Positions 16,801 to 24,518 of a stretch of 64,000 bases of DNA are shown here, in pieces (position 1 is the first letter of the stretch; every line of letters begins with the position of its first letter). The translations under genes were made by a program, and so were the position numbers. The stretch is from an uncultured Pelagibacteraceae bacterium (GTDB lineage: Bacteria > Pseudomonadota > Alphaproteobacteria > Pelagibacterales > Pelagibacteraceae), in contig CACLYY010000001.1 of the NCBI GenBank assembly GCA_902611265.1, positions 124,001 to 188,000 of the forward strand, read 5' to 3'. The notes beneath the pieces were generated by a model that made no database searches, was not told where the DNA came from, and worked only from the letters and a program-made list of their open reading frames with translations.

Positions 16801-18378
16801 TTAAGACACTCTACTCCAGGAGTGACACTAATTTCACCTCCTCCACACCATGATATTTACTCTATCGAGGACCTTGCACAACTAATTTATGATTTAAAGC
16901 AAATCAATCCTAAGGCTAGGGTTGGTGTAAAATTAGTAGCTTCATCTGGAATAGGAACTATTGCAGCAGGAGTTGCTAAAGCAAAAGCTGATATCATTTT
17001 AATTTCTGGTCATAATGGTGGAACAGGAGCTACCCCTCAAACAAGTGTTAAATATGTTGGTATCCCATGGGAAATGGGACTGACAGAAGCAAACCAAGTC
17101 TTGACTTTAAATAAACTACGACACCTTGTTACTCTGAGAACGGATGGAGGAATTAAAACTGGAAGAGATGTAGTTGTGGCAGCAATGATGGGCGCAGAAG
17201 AATTTGGTGTAGCTACTACAGCGCTAGTTGCAATGGGATGTATTATGGTAAGACAATGTCACTCTAACACTTGTCCAGTCGGTGTATGCACTCAAGATGA
17301 TGAACTTAGGAAAAAATTTACTGGTACACCAGACAAGGTAGTGAATTTATTTTCTTTTATAGCGCAAGAAGTAAGAGAAATTCTTGCAAGTTTAGGCTTT
17401 AAGTCTCTTAATGAGGTCATTGGTAGAACTGACTTATTAAGACAAGTGAGCAAAGGTTCACCAAATTTGGATGATTTAGATTTAAATCCTTTATTTGTAC
17501 AAGCTGACCCCGGTAAAAATAAAAGATATTGTGAGAAACCTATAATTAATGAGGTTCCAGATACATTAGATCAAAAAATTTGGCCAGAGATAGAAAACTT
17601 AATAGATAACAATTCTCCATTAGATAAAACATATGAAATAAAAAACACTGATAGAGCAGTAGGTACAAGAATTTCTTATCATTTATATAAAAAATTTGGA
17701 AATAATAAATTAGAGGAAAATACTTTTTCACTCAATTTTAAAGGTTCAGCTGGACAATCATTCGGGGCATTTGGGATTAAAGGAGTTAAATTAATTTTAA
17801 AAGGAGATGCCAATGATTACGTTGCTAAAGGTTTGTCAGGCGCATCTGTAATAGTTAAACTTCCTGAGGAAAGTAATTTAGTATCAAATGAAAATACTAT
17901 TATTGGAAATACAGTCTTATATGGAGCAACATCGGGAACTTTATTAGCAGCAGGACAAGCGGGTGAAAGATTTGCAGTAAGAAACTCAGGAGCAACTGCG
18001 GTAGTTGAAGGTTGTGACTCCAATGGATGTGAGTATATGACAGGAGGATCGATTGTAATATTAGGTGATGTTGGAGATAATTTTGGAGCAGGTATGACAG
18101 GTGGAATGGCTTTTGTATATGATCTTAATAATGAATTTCCAAAAAAAGCAAATCCGGAGACAATTATTTGGCAAACACCTGAGACAGAGTTCTGGAAAAA
18201 TAATTTAAAGGAACTAGTCTTAAAACATTATCAAGAAACAGATTCTATTGTTTCCAAAAATATACTCGAAAATTTTGATGTGGAGATAAATAATTTTTTA
18301 CAAGTTTGCCCTAAAGAAATGATAGATAAACTTGAAAATCCAATTACTAATAAAAGTATTGTTGGTAAAGCTAGTTAA
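13882..18378 (+). CDS. gltB: Glutamate synthase (NADPH) large subunit
   Basis: Catalytic GOGAT subunit of 1498 aa, converting glutamine and 2-oxoglutarate to two glutamates. The class II glutamine amidotransferase domain begins at Cys26 in EHDACGVG, so the first 25 residues are a propeptide. Then come the central domain, the FMN/synthase domain (GAKPGEGGQLPGFKV, SPPPHHDIYSIEDL, SGHNGGTGATPQTS), the 3Fe-4S cysteines C1120, C1126 and C1131 with the family spacing, and the C-terminal glycine-rich beta-helix domain (GGSIVILGDVGDNFGAGMTGG). It is translated with gltD by 1-nt overlap. Together they form the high-affinity ammonium assimilation route with glutamine synthetase, which is not in this window. 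The 3' end overlaps the convergent hydrolase gene by 8 nt. Confidence 0.97.
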   Translation: MDIQKKNRELLKKNHVYDENMEHDACGVGLVASTEGLKSRKVVEYGIEALKAVWHRGAIDADGKTGDGAGIHIEIPKDFFAEKIEITGHKHDNSDLCVGMIFLPRNDFGGQEQCRTIVESELTKKNFNIYGWRQVPVDPSVLGEKAELTRPEIAQVLFTHNDKSIVGKDLERILYETRRKIEKEALKNQLNNFYICSFSSKSIIYKGMFLAEALSDFYTDLKDKRFISRYAIFHQRFSTNTAPSWDLAQPFRAIAHNGEINTLKGNVNWMNIHQEEMFSPLFDDMENLKPVIPAGNSDSASLDNVFELLNISGHSAPLAKLMLIPDAWSKKSKVLSKDHQQLFNFLNSTMEPWDGPAAVAATDNEWVIVGSDRNGLRPLRYTVTRDKLLFAGSETGMIDLNEKKIVSKGRLGPGEILGVRIEKGKVYSNNAIKNYLAKEFKKFNNQIIDLDKKFPIENEKNQYSGSDLKKIQHCFGYSLEDLELILHPMAEDAKEATGSMGDDTPLAVLSDKYRPLYHFFRQNFSQVTNPPIDSLRENKVMSLKTRFGNLGNILDFSDLTEENIYVLDSPILSNNQFEKFVKYFGDNYRILNCIFDKDETLENSIDKLKRDAEKAVREGVTQLILSDKNISETKLPMPMLLCIGAINTHLIKLGLRGYVSINVQTGDALDTHSFATLIGVGATTVNPYLAFDSLFQRYSKKLFGKFSFDECVSRYIKSVNFGLLKIMSKMGISVLSSYRGGCNFETVGLSRTIVKDYFPGVISKISGIGLSGIEKKIRGIHKNAFDIHSNILPIGGIYRYRKNGETHQYQGKLIHLLQAAVGSNSYDTYKKYTKGIYGLKPINLRDLIDFKNQDAIAIDEVEPISEIMKRFGSGSMSHGALSKEAHETLAVGMNRIKGASCSGEGGEDEKRFKVLENGDSANSRVKQIASARFGVTINYLNNCNEIEIKIAQGAKPGEGGQLPGFKVTEEIAKLRHSTPGVTLISPPPHHDIYSIEDLAQLIYDLKQINPKARVGVKLVASSGIGTIAAGVAKAKADIILISGHNGGTGATPQTSVKYVGIPWEMGLTEANQVLTLNKLRHLVTLRTDGGIKTGRDVVVAAMMGAEEFGVATTALVAMGCIMVRQCHSNTCPVGVCTQDDELRKKFTGTPDKVVNLFSFIAQEVREILASLGFKSLNEVIGRTDLLRQVSKGSPNLDDLDLNPLFVQADPGKNKRYCEKPIINEVPDTLDQKIWPEIENLIDNNSPLDKTYEIKNTDRAVGTRISYHLYKKFGNNKLEENTFSLNFKGSAGQSFGAFGIKGVKLILKGDANDYVAKGLSGASVIVKLPEESNLVSNENTIIGNTVLYGATSGTLLAAGQAGERFAVRNSGATAVVEGCDSNGCEYMTGGSIVILGDVGDNFGAGMTGGMAFVYDLNNEFPKKANPETIIWQTPETEFWKNNLKELVLKHYQETDSIVSKNILENFDVEINNFLQVCPKEMIDKLENPITNKSIVGKAS

Positions 18379-19132
18379 TTTTTTCAATTATTTTTTGTAG
18401 CTCTTTACAAATTATAATTAAATTTTTACTTGAGGAAAGACTATGATCTCCATTCTTTATTATTAGAAGTTTTTTATCTGCTTTAGGAAAAGTTTTTAAA
18501 ACCATTCTTGAGTATTTAACAGGCACTACTTCATCTTTTTGTCCGTGAACCATTGTGACAGGGATGGTATTATTTAATTTTTTATTAAGAACTTTATTTC
18601 TAGCTTTTTTTCCATCAAAAATAAGCTGTTTAGTGATTAAGTATTCATAATCGCCATTTTTAATTTTAGATATTCCCTTTTTGATGATTTCATCCTTTGT
18701 TTTTTTTGGAAATTTTTTCCACATAATTCTTGTAAGAAACTCCGGTGCAGATCCAATACCCAGGAAGCCTTTAATTTGAGAACTAAAATATTTATGCATT
18801 ATCATCGAAATCCATCCACCCATACTGGAGCCAATTAGAATAAAATCATTTTTTTTTACTATTTTATTAATTGCAGTCTTAGCATCATTTGACCATTTTG
18901 TAATATTACCTTTTGTAAACTCTCCTGAAGACCTTCCATGACCAAAATATTCTAACGCTAAAAACCCTAATTTATTTTTAATGCTAAAGTTTAAAAATTT
19001 TTTAGGTTTGTCCCCATCTATATCTGATGCAAAGCCTGGCAAAAAAACTATGTAGAGATTTTTCTTATAATTATTTGCGATATATCTTAGTTTTTTAGAT
19101 TTAGAAATTCTTAGAAATTTATTTTTTTTCAT
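18371..19132 (-). CDS. Alpha/beta hydrolase (serine hydrolase)
   Basis: Cytoplasmic alpha/beta hydrolase of 253 aa without a signal peptide. The nucleophile elbow is GSSMGGW, preceded by the oxyanion region VFLPGFASD and the strand-helix GHGRSSGEF. The acid is in MVHGQKDEVVP and the catalytic His in NGDHSLSS, so a complete Ser-Asp-His triad is present. The family covers esterases, monoacylglycerol lipases and S33-type peptidases, and the substrate cannot be assigned. The gene is convergent with gltB (8-nt overlap) and lies 39 nt from the divergent GT4 gene. Confidence 0.8.
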   Translation of the reverse strand: MKKNKFLRISKSKKLRYIANNYKKNLYIVFLPGFASDIDGDKPKKFLNFSIKNKLGFLALEYFGHGRSSGEFTKGNITKWSNDAKTAINKIVKKNDFILIGSSMGGWISMIMHKYFSSQIKGFLGIGSAPEFLTRIMWKKFPKKTKDEIIKKGISKIKNGDYEYLITKQLIFDGKKARNKVLNKKLNNTIPVTMVHGQKDEVVPVKYSRMVLKTFPKADKKLLIIKNGDHSLSSSKNLIIICKELQKIIEKIN

Positions 19133-19171
19133 ATAAAGTAACCATATTGACTAGGTATATATTATTATCAC

Positions 19172-20326
19172 ATGCAGTCTAAATTAAAAGTACTACAGGT
19201 AATTCCTAAGTTAGGTTATGGTGGTGCAGAAACCGGTTGTTACGACATTGCACATTACTTGCCAGAAAATAATGTTGGATCATATCTAATTACAAGTGGT
19301 GGTGAACTCCTACAATATATAGACAGAAAAAAAGTCAAACTCATAAAACTTCCTGTTCACTCAAAAAATCCTATACTTATTTTTATAAATTCACTAATTA
19401 TTTCTGCAATAATTTTAATAAATGGGATAAATATTGTTCATGCTAGAAGTAGAGCACCTGCATGGTCGTGTTTAATTGCAACAAAAATTACAAGAAGAAA
19501 GTTTGTTACAACTTTTCATGGAACCTATAATTTTAAAAGTAAATTAAAAAAACTTTATAACTCGGTTATGGTTAGATCAGATCTAATTATTGCTGGATCT
19601 AACTTTATTTTTTCACATATCAAAGAAAACTACGCAGAATATTTCTCAGATAAAAAAAAATTGCTCTCTATATTTAGAGGTATAAATACAGATTATTTTG
19701 ATTCTACCACTACATTAGAAGCTGATGAAGATAAATTATTTAAGTCATGGGATTTGATAGTTGGAAAAAAAATTATTTTGTTGCCAGGAAGACTTACACC
19801 TTGGAAGGGGCAAGAGATGTTTTTAGAAGCATTAAGTAAAGTAAATATTCAGTTAGGCAATGACTCTTTCATTGCTGTAATTTTGGGCAATGACCAAGGT
19901 AGAGATCTATATAGGAAAAAATTAATTAGACTCGTTGAACAATATAGACTTACTAAACAAATTAGATTTATAGACCACTGTAAAAATATGCCATTAGCTT
20001 ACAAAATATCTGATATTGTTGTCTCTACCTCAATCGAGCCCGAAGCCTTTGGTAGAGTTGCAGTAGAGGCCCAATCTATGAAAAAATTAATTCTTGCCAG
20101 TAATATTGGTGGATCAAATGAGACAGTTGTTGATGGAAAGTCTGGAATATTATTTGAAGCAGGTAACCCTGATGATTTATCAAAAAAAATTATACAAGTA
20201 ATGAACTTTGATCCTAATGAACTTTCAAAAATGGGTAATTTTGGAAGAGAAAATGCAGTAAAGAAATTTAATGTTGAAAAAATGTGTTTTTCTACTTATT
20301 CAGAGTACAAAAAACTATTTAATTAA
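19172..20326 (+). CDS. Glycosyltransferase family 4
   Basis: GT-B fold glycosyltransferase of 384 aa that moves a sugar from a nucleotide donor, probably to a lipid-linked or envelope glycan on the cytoplasmic side. The N-terminal acceptor half has the typical opening KVLQVIPKLGYGGAETG and FHGTYNFKSK. The C-terminal donor half contains LLPGRLTPWKGQEMFLEAL and the EX7E motif in SIEPEAFGRVAVEAQSM, followed by GGSNETVVDGKSGILFEAGN. No transmembrane segment is evident apart from one hydrophobic stretch near residue 75. The stop overlaps the thrS ATG by 1 nt, which ties a glycan gene to the translation operon; the coupling may be positional only. The exact sugar is unknown. Confidence 0.9.
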   Translation: MQSKLKVLQVIPKLGYGGAETGCYDIAHYLPENNVGSYLITSGGELLQYIDRKKVKLIKLPVHSKNPILIFINSLIISAIILINGINIVHARSRAPAWSCLIATKITRRKFVTTFHGTYNFKSKLKKLYNSVMVRSDLIIAGSNFIFSHIKENYAEYFSDKKKLLSIFRGINTDYFDSTTTLEADEDKLFKSWDLIVGKKIILLPGRLTPWKGQEMFLEALSKVNIQLGNDSFIAVILGNDQGRDLYRKKLIRLVEQYRLTKQIRFIDHCKNMPLAYKISDIVVSTSIEPEAFGRVAVEAQSMKKLILASNIGGSNETVVDGKSGILFEAGNPDDLSKKIIQVMNFDPNELSKMGNFGRENAVKKFNVEKMCFSTYSEYKKLFN

Positions 20327-22242
20327 TGCCAAATATTACATTACCAGACGGAAAAAAAATAAATTTTGAAAAAAGTATTTCAGGTCTTGAGGTTGCTGAA
20401 AAAATTAGTAAATCTTTATCAAAGCAGGCATTATTAATCAGTGTTGATGGAGAATTAAAAGATTTAAATCATAATATTTCAAAAGACTCCTCAATTAAGA
20501 TATTTACTTCAAAAGATAAAGAGGGATTGGAAACTATAAGGCATGATACTGCACATATATTAGCTATGGCAGTTCAAGAATTGTTTCCAGGTACACAGGT
20601 TACAATAGGCCCTGTTATTGAAGATGGATTTTATTATGATTTTGCTAGAAAGGAACCTTTTACCTCTGAAGATTTAGAAAAAATAGAGAATAAAATGAGA
20701 GAAATCGTAGATAGAGACGAAAAAACTTACAGAGAAGTTTGGAAAAGAAATGATGCAATTGAACATTTTAAAAAAAAGGGAGAAATATATAAAGCAGAAA
20801 TAATAGAGAGCATTCCAGAGGGCGAGGAAGTATCCTTATATTTCCATGGTGATTGGCATGATTTATGCAGAGGTCCCCACTTAACTTCAACTGGTAAAAT
20901 TGGAAAATATTTTAAATTAACAAAAGTCTCTGGTGCATATTGGAGAGGCGATTCAAATAATGAAATGTTACAAAGAGTTTATGGAACCAGTTGGTCCACT
21001 CAAAAAGAGTTAGACGATTATTTAACAAGAATTGAAGAAGCAGAAAAGAGAGACCATAGAAAAATTGGTAAGGAAATGGATCTGTTTCATTTCAGAGAAG
21101 AGAGTCCTGGATCAGTATTTTGGCATCAAAAAGGATGGAACTTATTTCAGAAACTTATTTCTTATATGAGAATGAAGCAAGAAACTGCGGGATATCAGGA
21201 AATAAATACTCCAGAAATATTAGATCGATCTCTTTGGGAAAAATCTGGTCATTGGGAAAAATTTGGAGCAAATATGTACACTTCTACTACTCCTGATGAA
21301 AAAGTTTTTGCTATAAAACCAATGAATTGTCCTGGTTGCGTTCAGGTCTTTAATCAAGGTTTAAAAAGTTATAGGGATTTACCATTGAAAATGTCAGAAT
21401 TTGGAAAAGTTCATAGATATGAACCTTCTGGAGCTCTTCACGGATTATTACGTGTTAGGGCATTCACCCAAGATGATGCACATATTTTTTGTACAGAAGA
21501 GCAAATCACAGAAGAATGTTTGAGCGTAACAAATTTAATTTTGGAAATTTACAAAGACCTAGGATTTGAAGACGTAATTTTGAAATATTCTGACCGACCA
21601 GACTTGAGAGTCGGGGATGATGAAGTTTGGGATAAATCAGAGGCAGCATTATTGGAGGCTATTAAAGCAACAAAATTAGAATACTCTATAAATAAAGGTG
21701 AAGGTGCTTTTTACGGTCCTAAAATAGAATTTGTTTTAAGAGATGCAATCGGAAGAGATTGGCAATGTGGAACTTTACAAGTTGATCTTAATTTACCAGG
21801 TAGATTAGGTGCATCGTTTGTAGATAGTGACGGAAACAAAAAGGTACCAGTTATGTTACACAGAGCTTTATTTGGATCTTTAGAAAGATTTATAGGAATT
21901 TTAATTGAAAATTATTCTGGAAAGTTACCGTTTTGGCTTTGCCCAGTTCAAACTATAGTTATCCCAATCTCAAGTGATTTTGATGAATATGCAAAACAAG
22001 TAAACAATGAATTAAAAAAAGTCGGTTTAAGTTCTGAAGTTGATTTAAAAAATCATAATTTGAATTACAAAATTAGGGAACATTCATTAACTAAAGTCCC
22101 AATGCTACTAATATGTGGAAAAAAAGAAGTTGACAGTAACACAGTAACTATTAGAAGATTGGATTCTAAAAAACAAGAAACTATGGAATTAAAAGAATTC
22201 TTAAAAAAATATTCTGCTTTAAATAAAGCACCTTCAATTTAA
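20326..22242 (+). CDS. thrS: Threonyl-tRNA synthetase
   Basis: Full-length class II ThrRS of 638 aa. The N-terminal TGS domain (residues 1-60, starting NITLPDGKKINF) is followed by the editing domain with the zinc-type residues HDTAH and CRGPH used to clear Ser-tRNA-Thr. The catalytic core has FWHQKGW, the zinc ligand MNCPGC, motif 2 SEFGKVHRYEPSGALHG, and motif 3 LHRALFGSLERF. The anticodon-binding domain completes the C-terminus. Its ATG overlaps the GT4 stop, and its TAA is directly followed by the infC GTG. The thrS-infC-rpmI-rplT order is conserved across bacteria. A tRNA-Thr(GGT) gene lies elsewhere in the window at 53422-53495. Confidence 0.98.
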   Translation: MPNITLPDGKKINFEKSISGLEVAEKISKSLSKQALLISVDGELKDLNHNISKDSSIKIFTSKDKEGLETIRHDTAHILAMAVQELFPGTQVTIGPVIEDGFYYDFARKEPFTSEDLEKIENKMREIVDRDEKTYREVWKRNDAIEHFKKKGEIYKAEIIESIPEGEEVSLYFHGDWHDLCRGPHLTSTGKIGKYFKLTKVSGAYWRGDSNNEMLQRVYGTSWSTQKELDDYLTRIEEAEKRDHRKIGKEMDLFHFREESPGSVFWHQKGWNLFQKLISYMRMKQETAGYQEINTPEILDRSLWEKSGHWEKFGANMYTSTTPDEKVFAIKPMNCPGCVQVFNQGLKSYRDLPLKMSEFGKVHRYEPSGALHGLLRVRAFTQDDAHIFCTEEQITEECLSVTNLILEIYKDLGFEDVILKYSDRPDLRVGDDEVWDKSEAALLEAIKATKLEYSINKGEGAFYGPKIEFVLRDAIGRDWQCGTLQVDLNLPGRLGASFVDSDGNKKVPVMLHRALFGSLERFIGILIENYSGKLPFWLCPVQTIVIPISSDFDEYAKQVNNELKKVGLSSEVDLKNHNLNYKIREHSLTKVPMLLICGKKEVDSNTVTIRRLDSKKQETMELKEFLKKYSALNKAPSI

Positions 22243-22788
22243 GTGGCAGATTTCAAACAAAACTACTTTCAGAAAAGAACTAAGCCAAAAGGTCCTAGAA
22301 CTAACCAAAGGATAACCTCTCAAGATGTTCAAGTCATTGCAAGCGACGGAGATAACTTAGGTATTCTAAATTTACAAGATGCAATTAGTAGAGCAAAAGA
22401 AGAAGGTTTAGATTTAATTGAAATTGCTCCAAATGCAAAACCTCCGGTTTGTAAAATAATGGATATGGGAAAATATAAATATGATGCTCAAAAAAAAGCA
22501 AATAAAGCAAAGAAAAAGCAAAAAAAGATTGAATTAAAAGAAATTAAATTAAGACCTGTTACAGAAGTTCATGATTATACTTTTAAAATAAAAAATGCTC
22601 AAAAATTTATAGCTAAAGGAGATAAAGTAAAATTTACAATAAGATTTAAAGGGAGAGAGTTACAGCATGCAAGCTTAGGGAATGAGTTAATGGATAAGAT
22701 AAAACAGGATATGGAGACCGTTGGAAGAGTTGAGCTCCAGCCTAAGTTTGATGGTAAACAGATGATCATGGTTATTCAGCCTTTATAA
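22243..22788 (+). CDS. infC: Translation initiation factor IF-3
   Basis: IF-3 of 181 aa, which binds the 30S subunit, prevents 50S joining and checks start-codon and initiator tRNA pairing. The N-domain carries TNQRITSQDVQVI and LIEIAPNAKPPVCKIMDMGKYKYD; a lysine-rich linker leads to the C-domain with EIKLRPVTEVHDYTFK and FTIRFKGRELQH. The start is GTG, immediately after the thrS TAA with no gap and no Shine-Dalgarno site. In E. coli infC uses AUU and is autoregulated because IF-3 rejects non-AUG starts; a GTG start is a milder form and whether it regulates here is inference. Confidence 0.97.
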   Translation: MADFKQNYFQKRTKPKGPRTNQRITSQDVQVIASDGDNLGILNLQDAISRAKEEGLDLIEIAPNAKPPVCKIMDMGKYKYDAQKKANKAKKKQKKIELKEIKLRPVTEVHDYTFKIKNAQKFIAKGDKVKFTIRFKGRELQHASLGNELMDKIKQDMETVGRVELQPKFDGKQMIMVIQPL

Positions 22789-22799
22789 GCTTTATTTCA

Positions 22800-22831
22800 G
22801 GTTGTAAATCAATATTAATATTTGTATAACC
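22800..22831 (+). promoter_or_regulatory. Leader hairpin before rpmI, candidate L20 operator
   Basis: GGTTGTA (22800-22806) pairs with TATAACC (22825-22831) through one G-U wobble, and the inner AAAT and ATTT can extend the stem. It sits 11 nt before the rpmI ATG in the infC-rpmI gap. In other bacteria ribosomal protein L20 binds a structured leader at this point to repress rpmI-rplT. Position fits; sequence identity with known L20 sites is not shown. Confidence 0.4.
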
Positions 22832-22842
22832 CCTCAAAAATT

Positions 22843-23049
22843 ATGCCAAAATTAAAAACAAAAAGTTCAGCAAAAAAAAGATTTAAAATATCAGCTAGAG
22901 GTAAAGTTATAACTGCTCAAGCTGGTAAAAGACATGGTATGATTAAAAGAACAAATTCACAGATTAGAAAGCAAAGAGGAACTACGGTAATGTCTAAACA
23001 AGATGGTAAAATTGTAAAATCTTACATGCCGTATAATCTAAGAGGATAA
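22843..23049 (+). CDS. rpmI: 50S ribosomal protein L35
   Basis: Basic protein of 68 aa with the L35 signature [18 protein letters not shown] at the N-terminus, KRHGMIKRT in the middle and a C-terminus YMPYNLRG. The start is the ATG at 22843; a frame extension to an upstream TTG at 22822 adds seven residues that no L35 has and would run through the leader hairpin. It lies 54 nt after infC and 1 nt before rplT, in the classical IF3 operon. It is a component of the large subunit, near the peptidyl-transferase side of 23S rRNA. Confidence 0.97.
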   Translation: MPKLKTKSSAKKRFKISARGKVITAQAGKRHGMIKRTNSQIRKQRGTTVMSKQDGKIVKSYMPYNLRG

Positions 23050-23050
23050 T

Positions 23051-23407
23051 ATGGCTAGAGTAAAACGAGGTGTAACAAGCAGAGCTAAACATAAAAAAGT
23101 ATTAAAAGCTGTAAAGGGACAGTGGGGTAGACGAAAAAATACAATAAGAGTTGCCAGACAGGCAATGGAAAAAGCTATGCAGTATGCCTATAGAGATAGA
23201 AGAAACAAAAAAAGAGATTTTAAGTCACTTTGGATTCAAAGAATTAATGCTGGAGTAAGATCTGAGGGTCTAACTTATTCTAAATTTATAAACGGCCTGA
23301 GCAAAACAGGTATTAAAATAGATAGAAAAATACTTGCTGAAATAGCTTATGACAATCCAGAAGCATTTAAAACTATAGTTAAAAAAGCTCAAGCAGCATT
23401 AAACTAA
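23051..23407 (+). CDS. rplT: 50S ribosomal protein L20
   Basis: Primary 23S-binding assembly protein of 118 aa. The sequence shows the L20 features [16 protein letters not shown], the long basic helix with [22 protein letters not shown], and [19 protein letters not shown]. It starts 1 nt after the rpmI stop. In other bacteria it represses its own operon by binding the leader of rpmI, and a candidate hairpin lies at 22800-22831. Length is normal and no change in conserved residues is visible. Confidence 0.98.
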   Translation: MARVKRGVTSRAKHKKVLKAVKGQWGRRKNTIRVARQAMEKAMQYAYRDRRNKKRDFKSLWIQRINAGVRSEGLTYSKFINGLSKTGIKIDRKILAEIAYDNPEAFKTIVKKAQAALN

Positions 23408-23450
23408 TTTTCATTGTTGTTTTTCTAGAGTTAACAAATATTCTACGAAT

Positions 23451-24518
23451 ATGTCCGATATAAAAAAAATTAAAGATGAATATTTAAAAAAATTAAACAA
23501 CAATCTAGACATAGAAAGTGTAAATCAAATAAAAACTGAATTGTTTGGTAAAAATGGACAAATTTCTAATTCTTTTAAAACATTAGGCTCATTACCCAAT
23601 GATGAGAGAAAAAAATTTGCATCGGACTTAAACTCAATAAAAGATGAATTACAAGAAAAAATAAATTCCAAACTTCAAGAAATTGAGATTAAAGAGATTA
23701 ACTCTAAACTTGAGAATGAAAAATTAGATGTTACTTTACCTGAGAGAGAAATAAATCAAGGAAAAATACATCCTGTCTCGCAAGTTATTGATGAGATATC
23801 CTCAATATTTTCTGAAATCGGCTTTAGTGTAGAAGAAGGGCCAGATGTAGAAAGTGAACATTATAATTTTACTGCATTAAATACTCCTGATAATCATCCA
23901 GCAAGAGACATGCATGACACTTTTTATTTAGACAACAAAAAAGAAATACTATTAAGAACCCATACATCTCCTGTACAAGTCAGGACAATGTTGAATGGAA
24001 AACCTCCATTTAAGATCATAGCTCCTGGAAGAACATATAGATCTGATAGTGATCAAACACATTCACCAATGTTTCATCAAGTTGAAGGACTTCATATTGA
24101 TACAGATATAAATATGGGTCATTTAAAAGGCTGTTTAAACCACTTCATAAAATCTTTTTTTGAAGTTGATAAAATTAAAATGAGATTTAGACCTAGTCAT
24201 TTTCCTTTTACTGAACCATCTGCAGAAGTAGACATTGGTTACGAGTTAAAGGACGGAAAAATAGTTATTGGCGAAGGAGATAAATGGTTAGAAATTCTTG
24301 GATGTGGAATGGTACATCCAAATGTCTTGAAAAATGTAAATGTAAATCCAGATAAATATCAAGGTTATGCTTTTGGTATTGGAATTGATAGACTCGGAAT
24401 GTTGAAATACGGTATAAATGATTTAAGAGCTTTTTTTGAGACTGACTACAGATGGCTCAATCACTTTGGTTTTGATCCATTGGATGTTCCTTCAAATTAT
24501 AGAGGTCTAAGCAGATGA
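23451..24518 (+). CDS. pheS: Phenylalanyl-tRNA synthetase alpha subunit
   Basis: Catalytic alpha subunit of the heterotetrameric PheRS, 355 aa. An N-terminal coiled-coil of about 90 residues that contacts tRNA-Phe is followed by the class II core: [19 protein letters not shown], motif 2 [14 protein letters not shown] and [11 protein letters not shown], and motif 3 [17 protein letters not shown]. The gene starts 43 nt after rplT and overlaps pheT by 4 nt (ATGA), so the two subunits are coupled. The tRNA-Phe(GAA) substrate is encoded at 57598-57673. No leader peptide of the attenuation type is visible in the short upstream gap. Confidence 0.98.
   Translation: MSDIKKIKDEYLKKLNNNLDIESVNQIKTELFGKNGQISNSFKTLGSLPNDERKKFASDLNSIKDELQEKINSKLQEIEIKEINSKLENEKLDVTLPEREINQGKIHPVSQVIDEISSIFSEIGFSVEEGPDVESEHYNFTALNTPDNHPARDMHDTFYLDNKKEILLRTHTSPVQVRTMLNGKPPFKIIAPGRTYRSDSDQTHSPMFHQVEGLHIDTDINMGHLKGCLNHFIKSFFEVDKIKMRFRPSHFPFTEPSAEVDIGYELKDGKIVIGEGDKWLEILGCGMVHPNVLKNVNVNPDKYQGYAFGIGIDRLGMLKYGINDLRAFFETDYRWLNHFGFDPLDVPSNYRGLSR

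Noticed and set aside
22822-22842. TTG start for L35
   Set aside because: It would overlap the leader hairpin and add residues no L35 has; ATG 22843 gives the exact family N-terminus.
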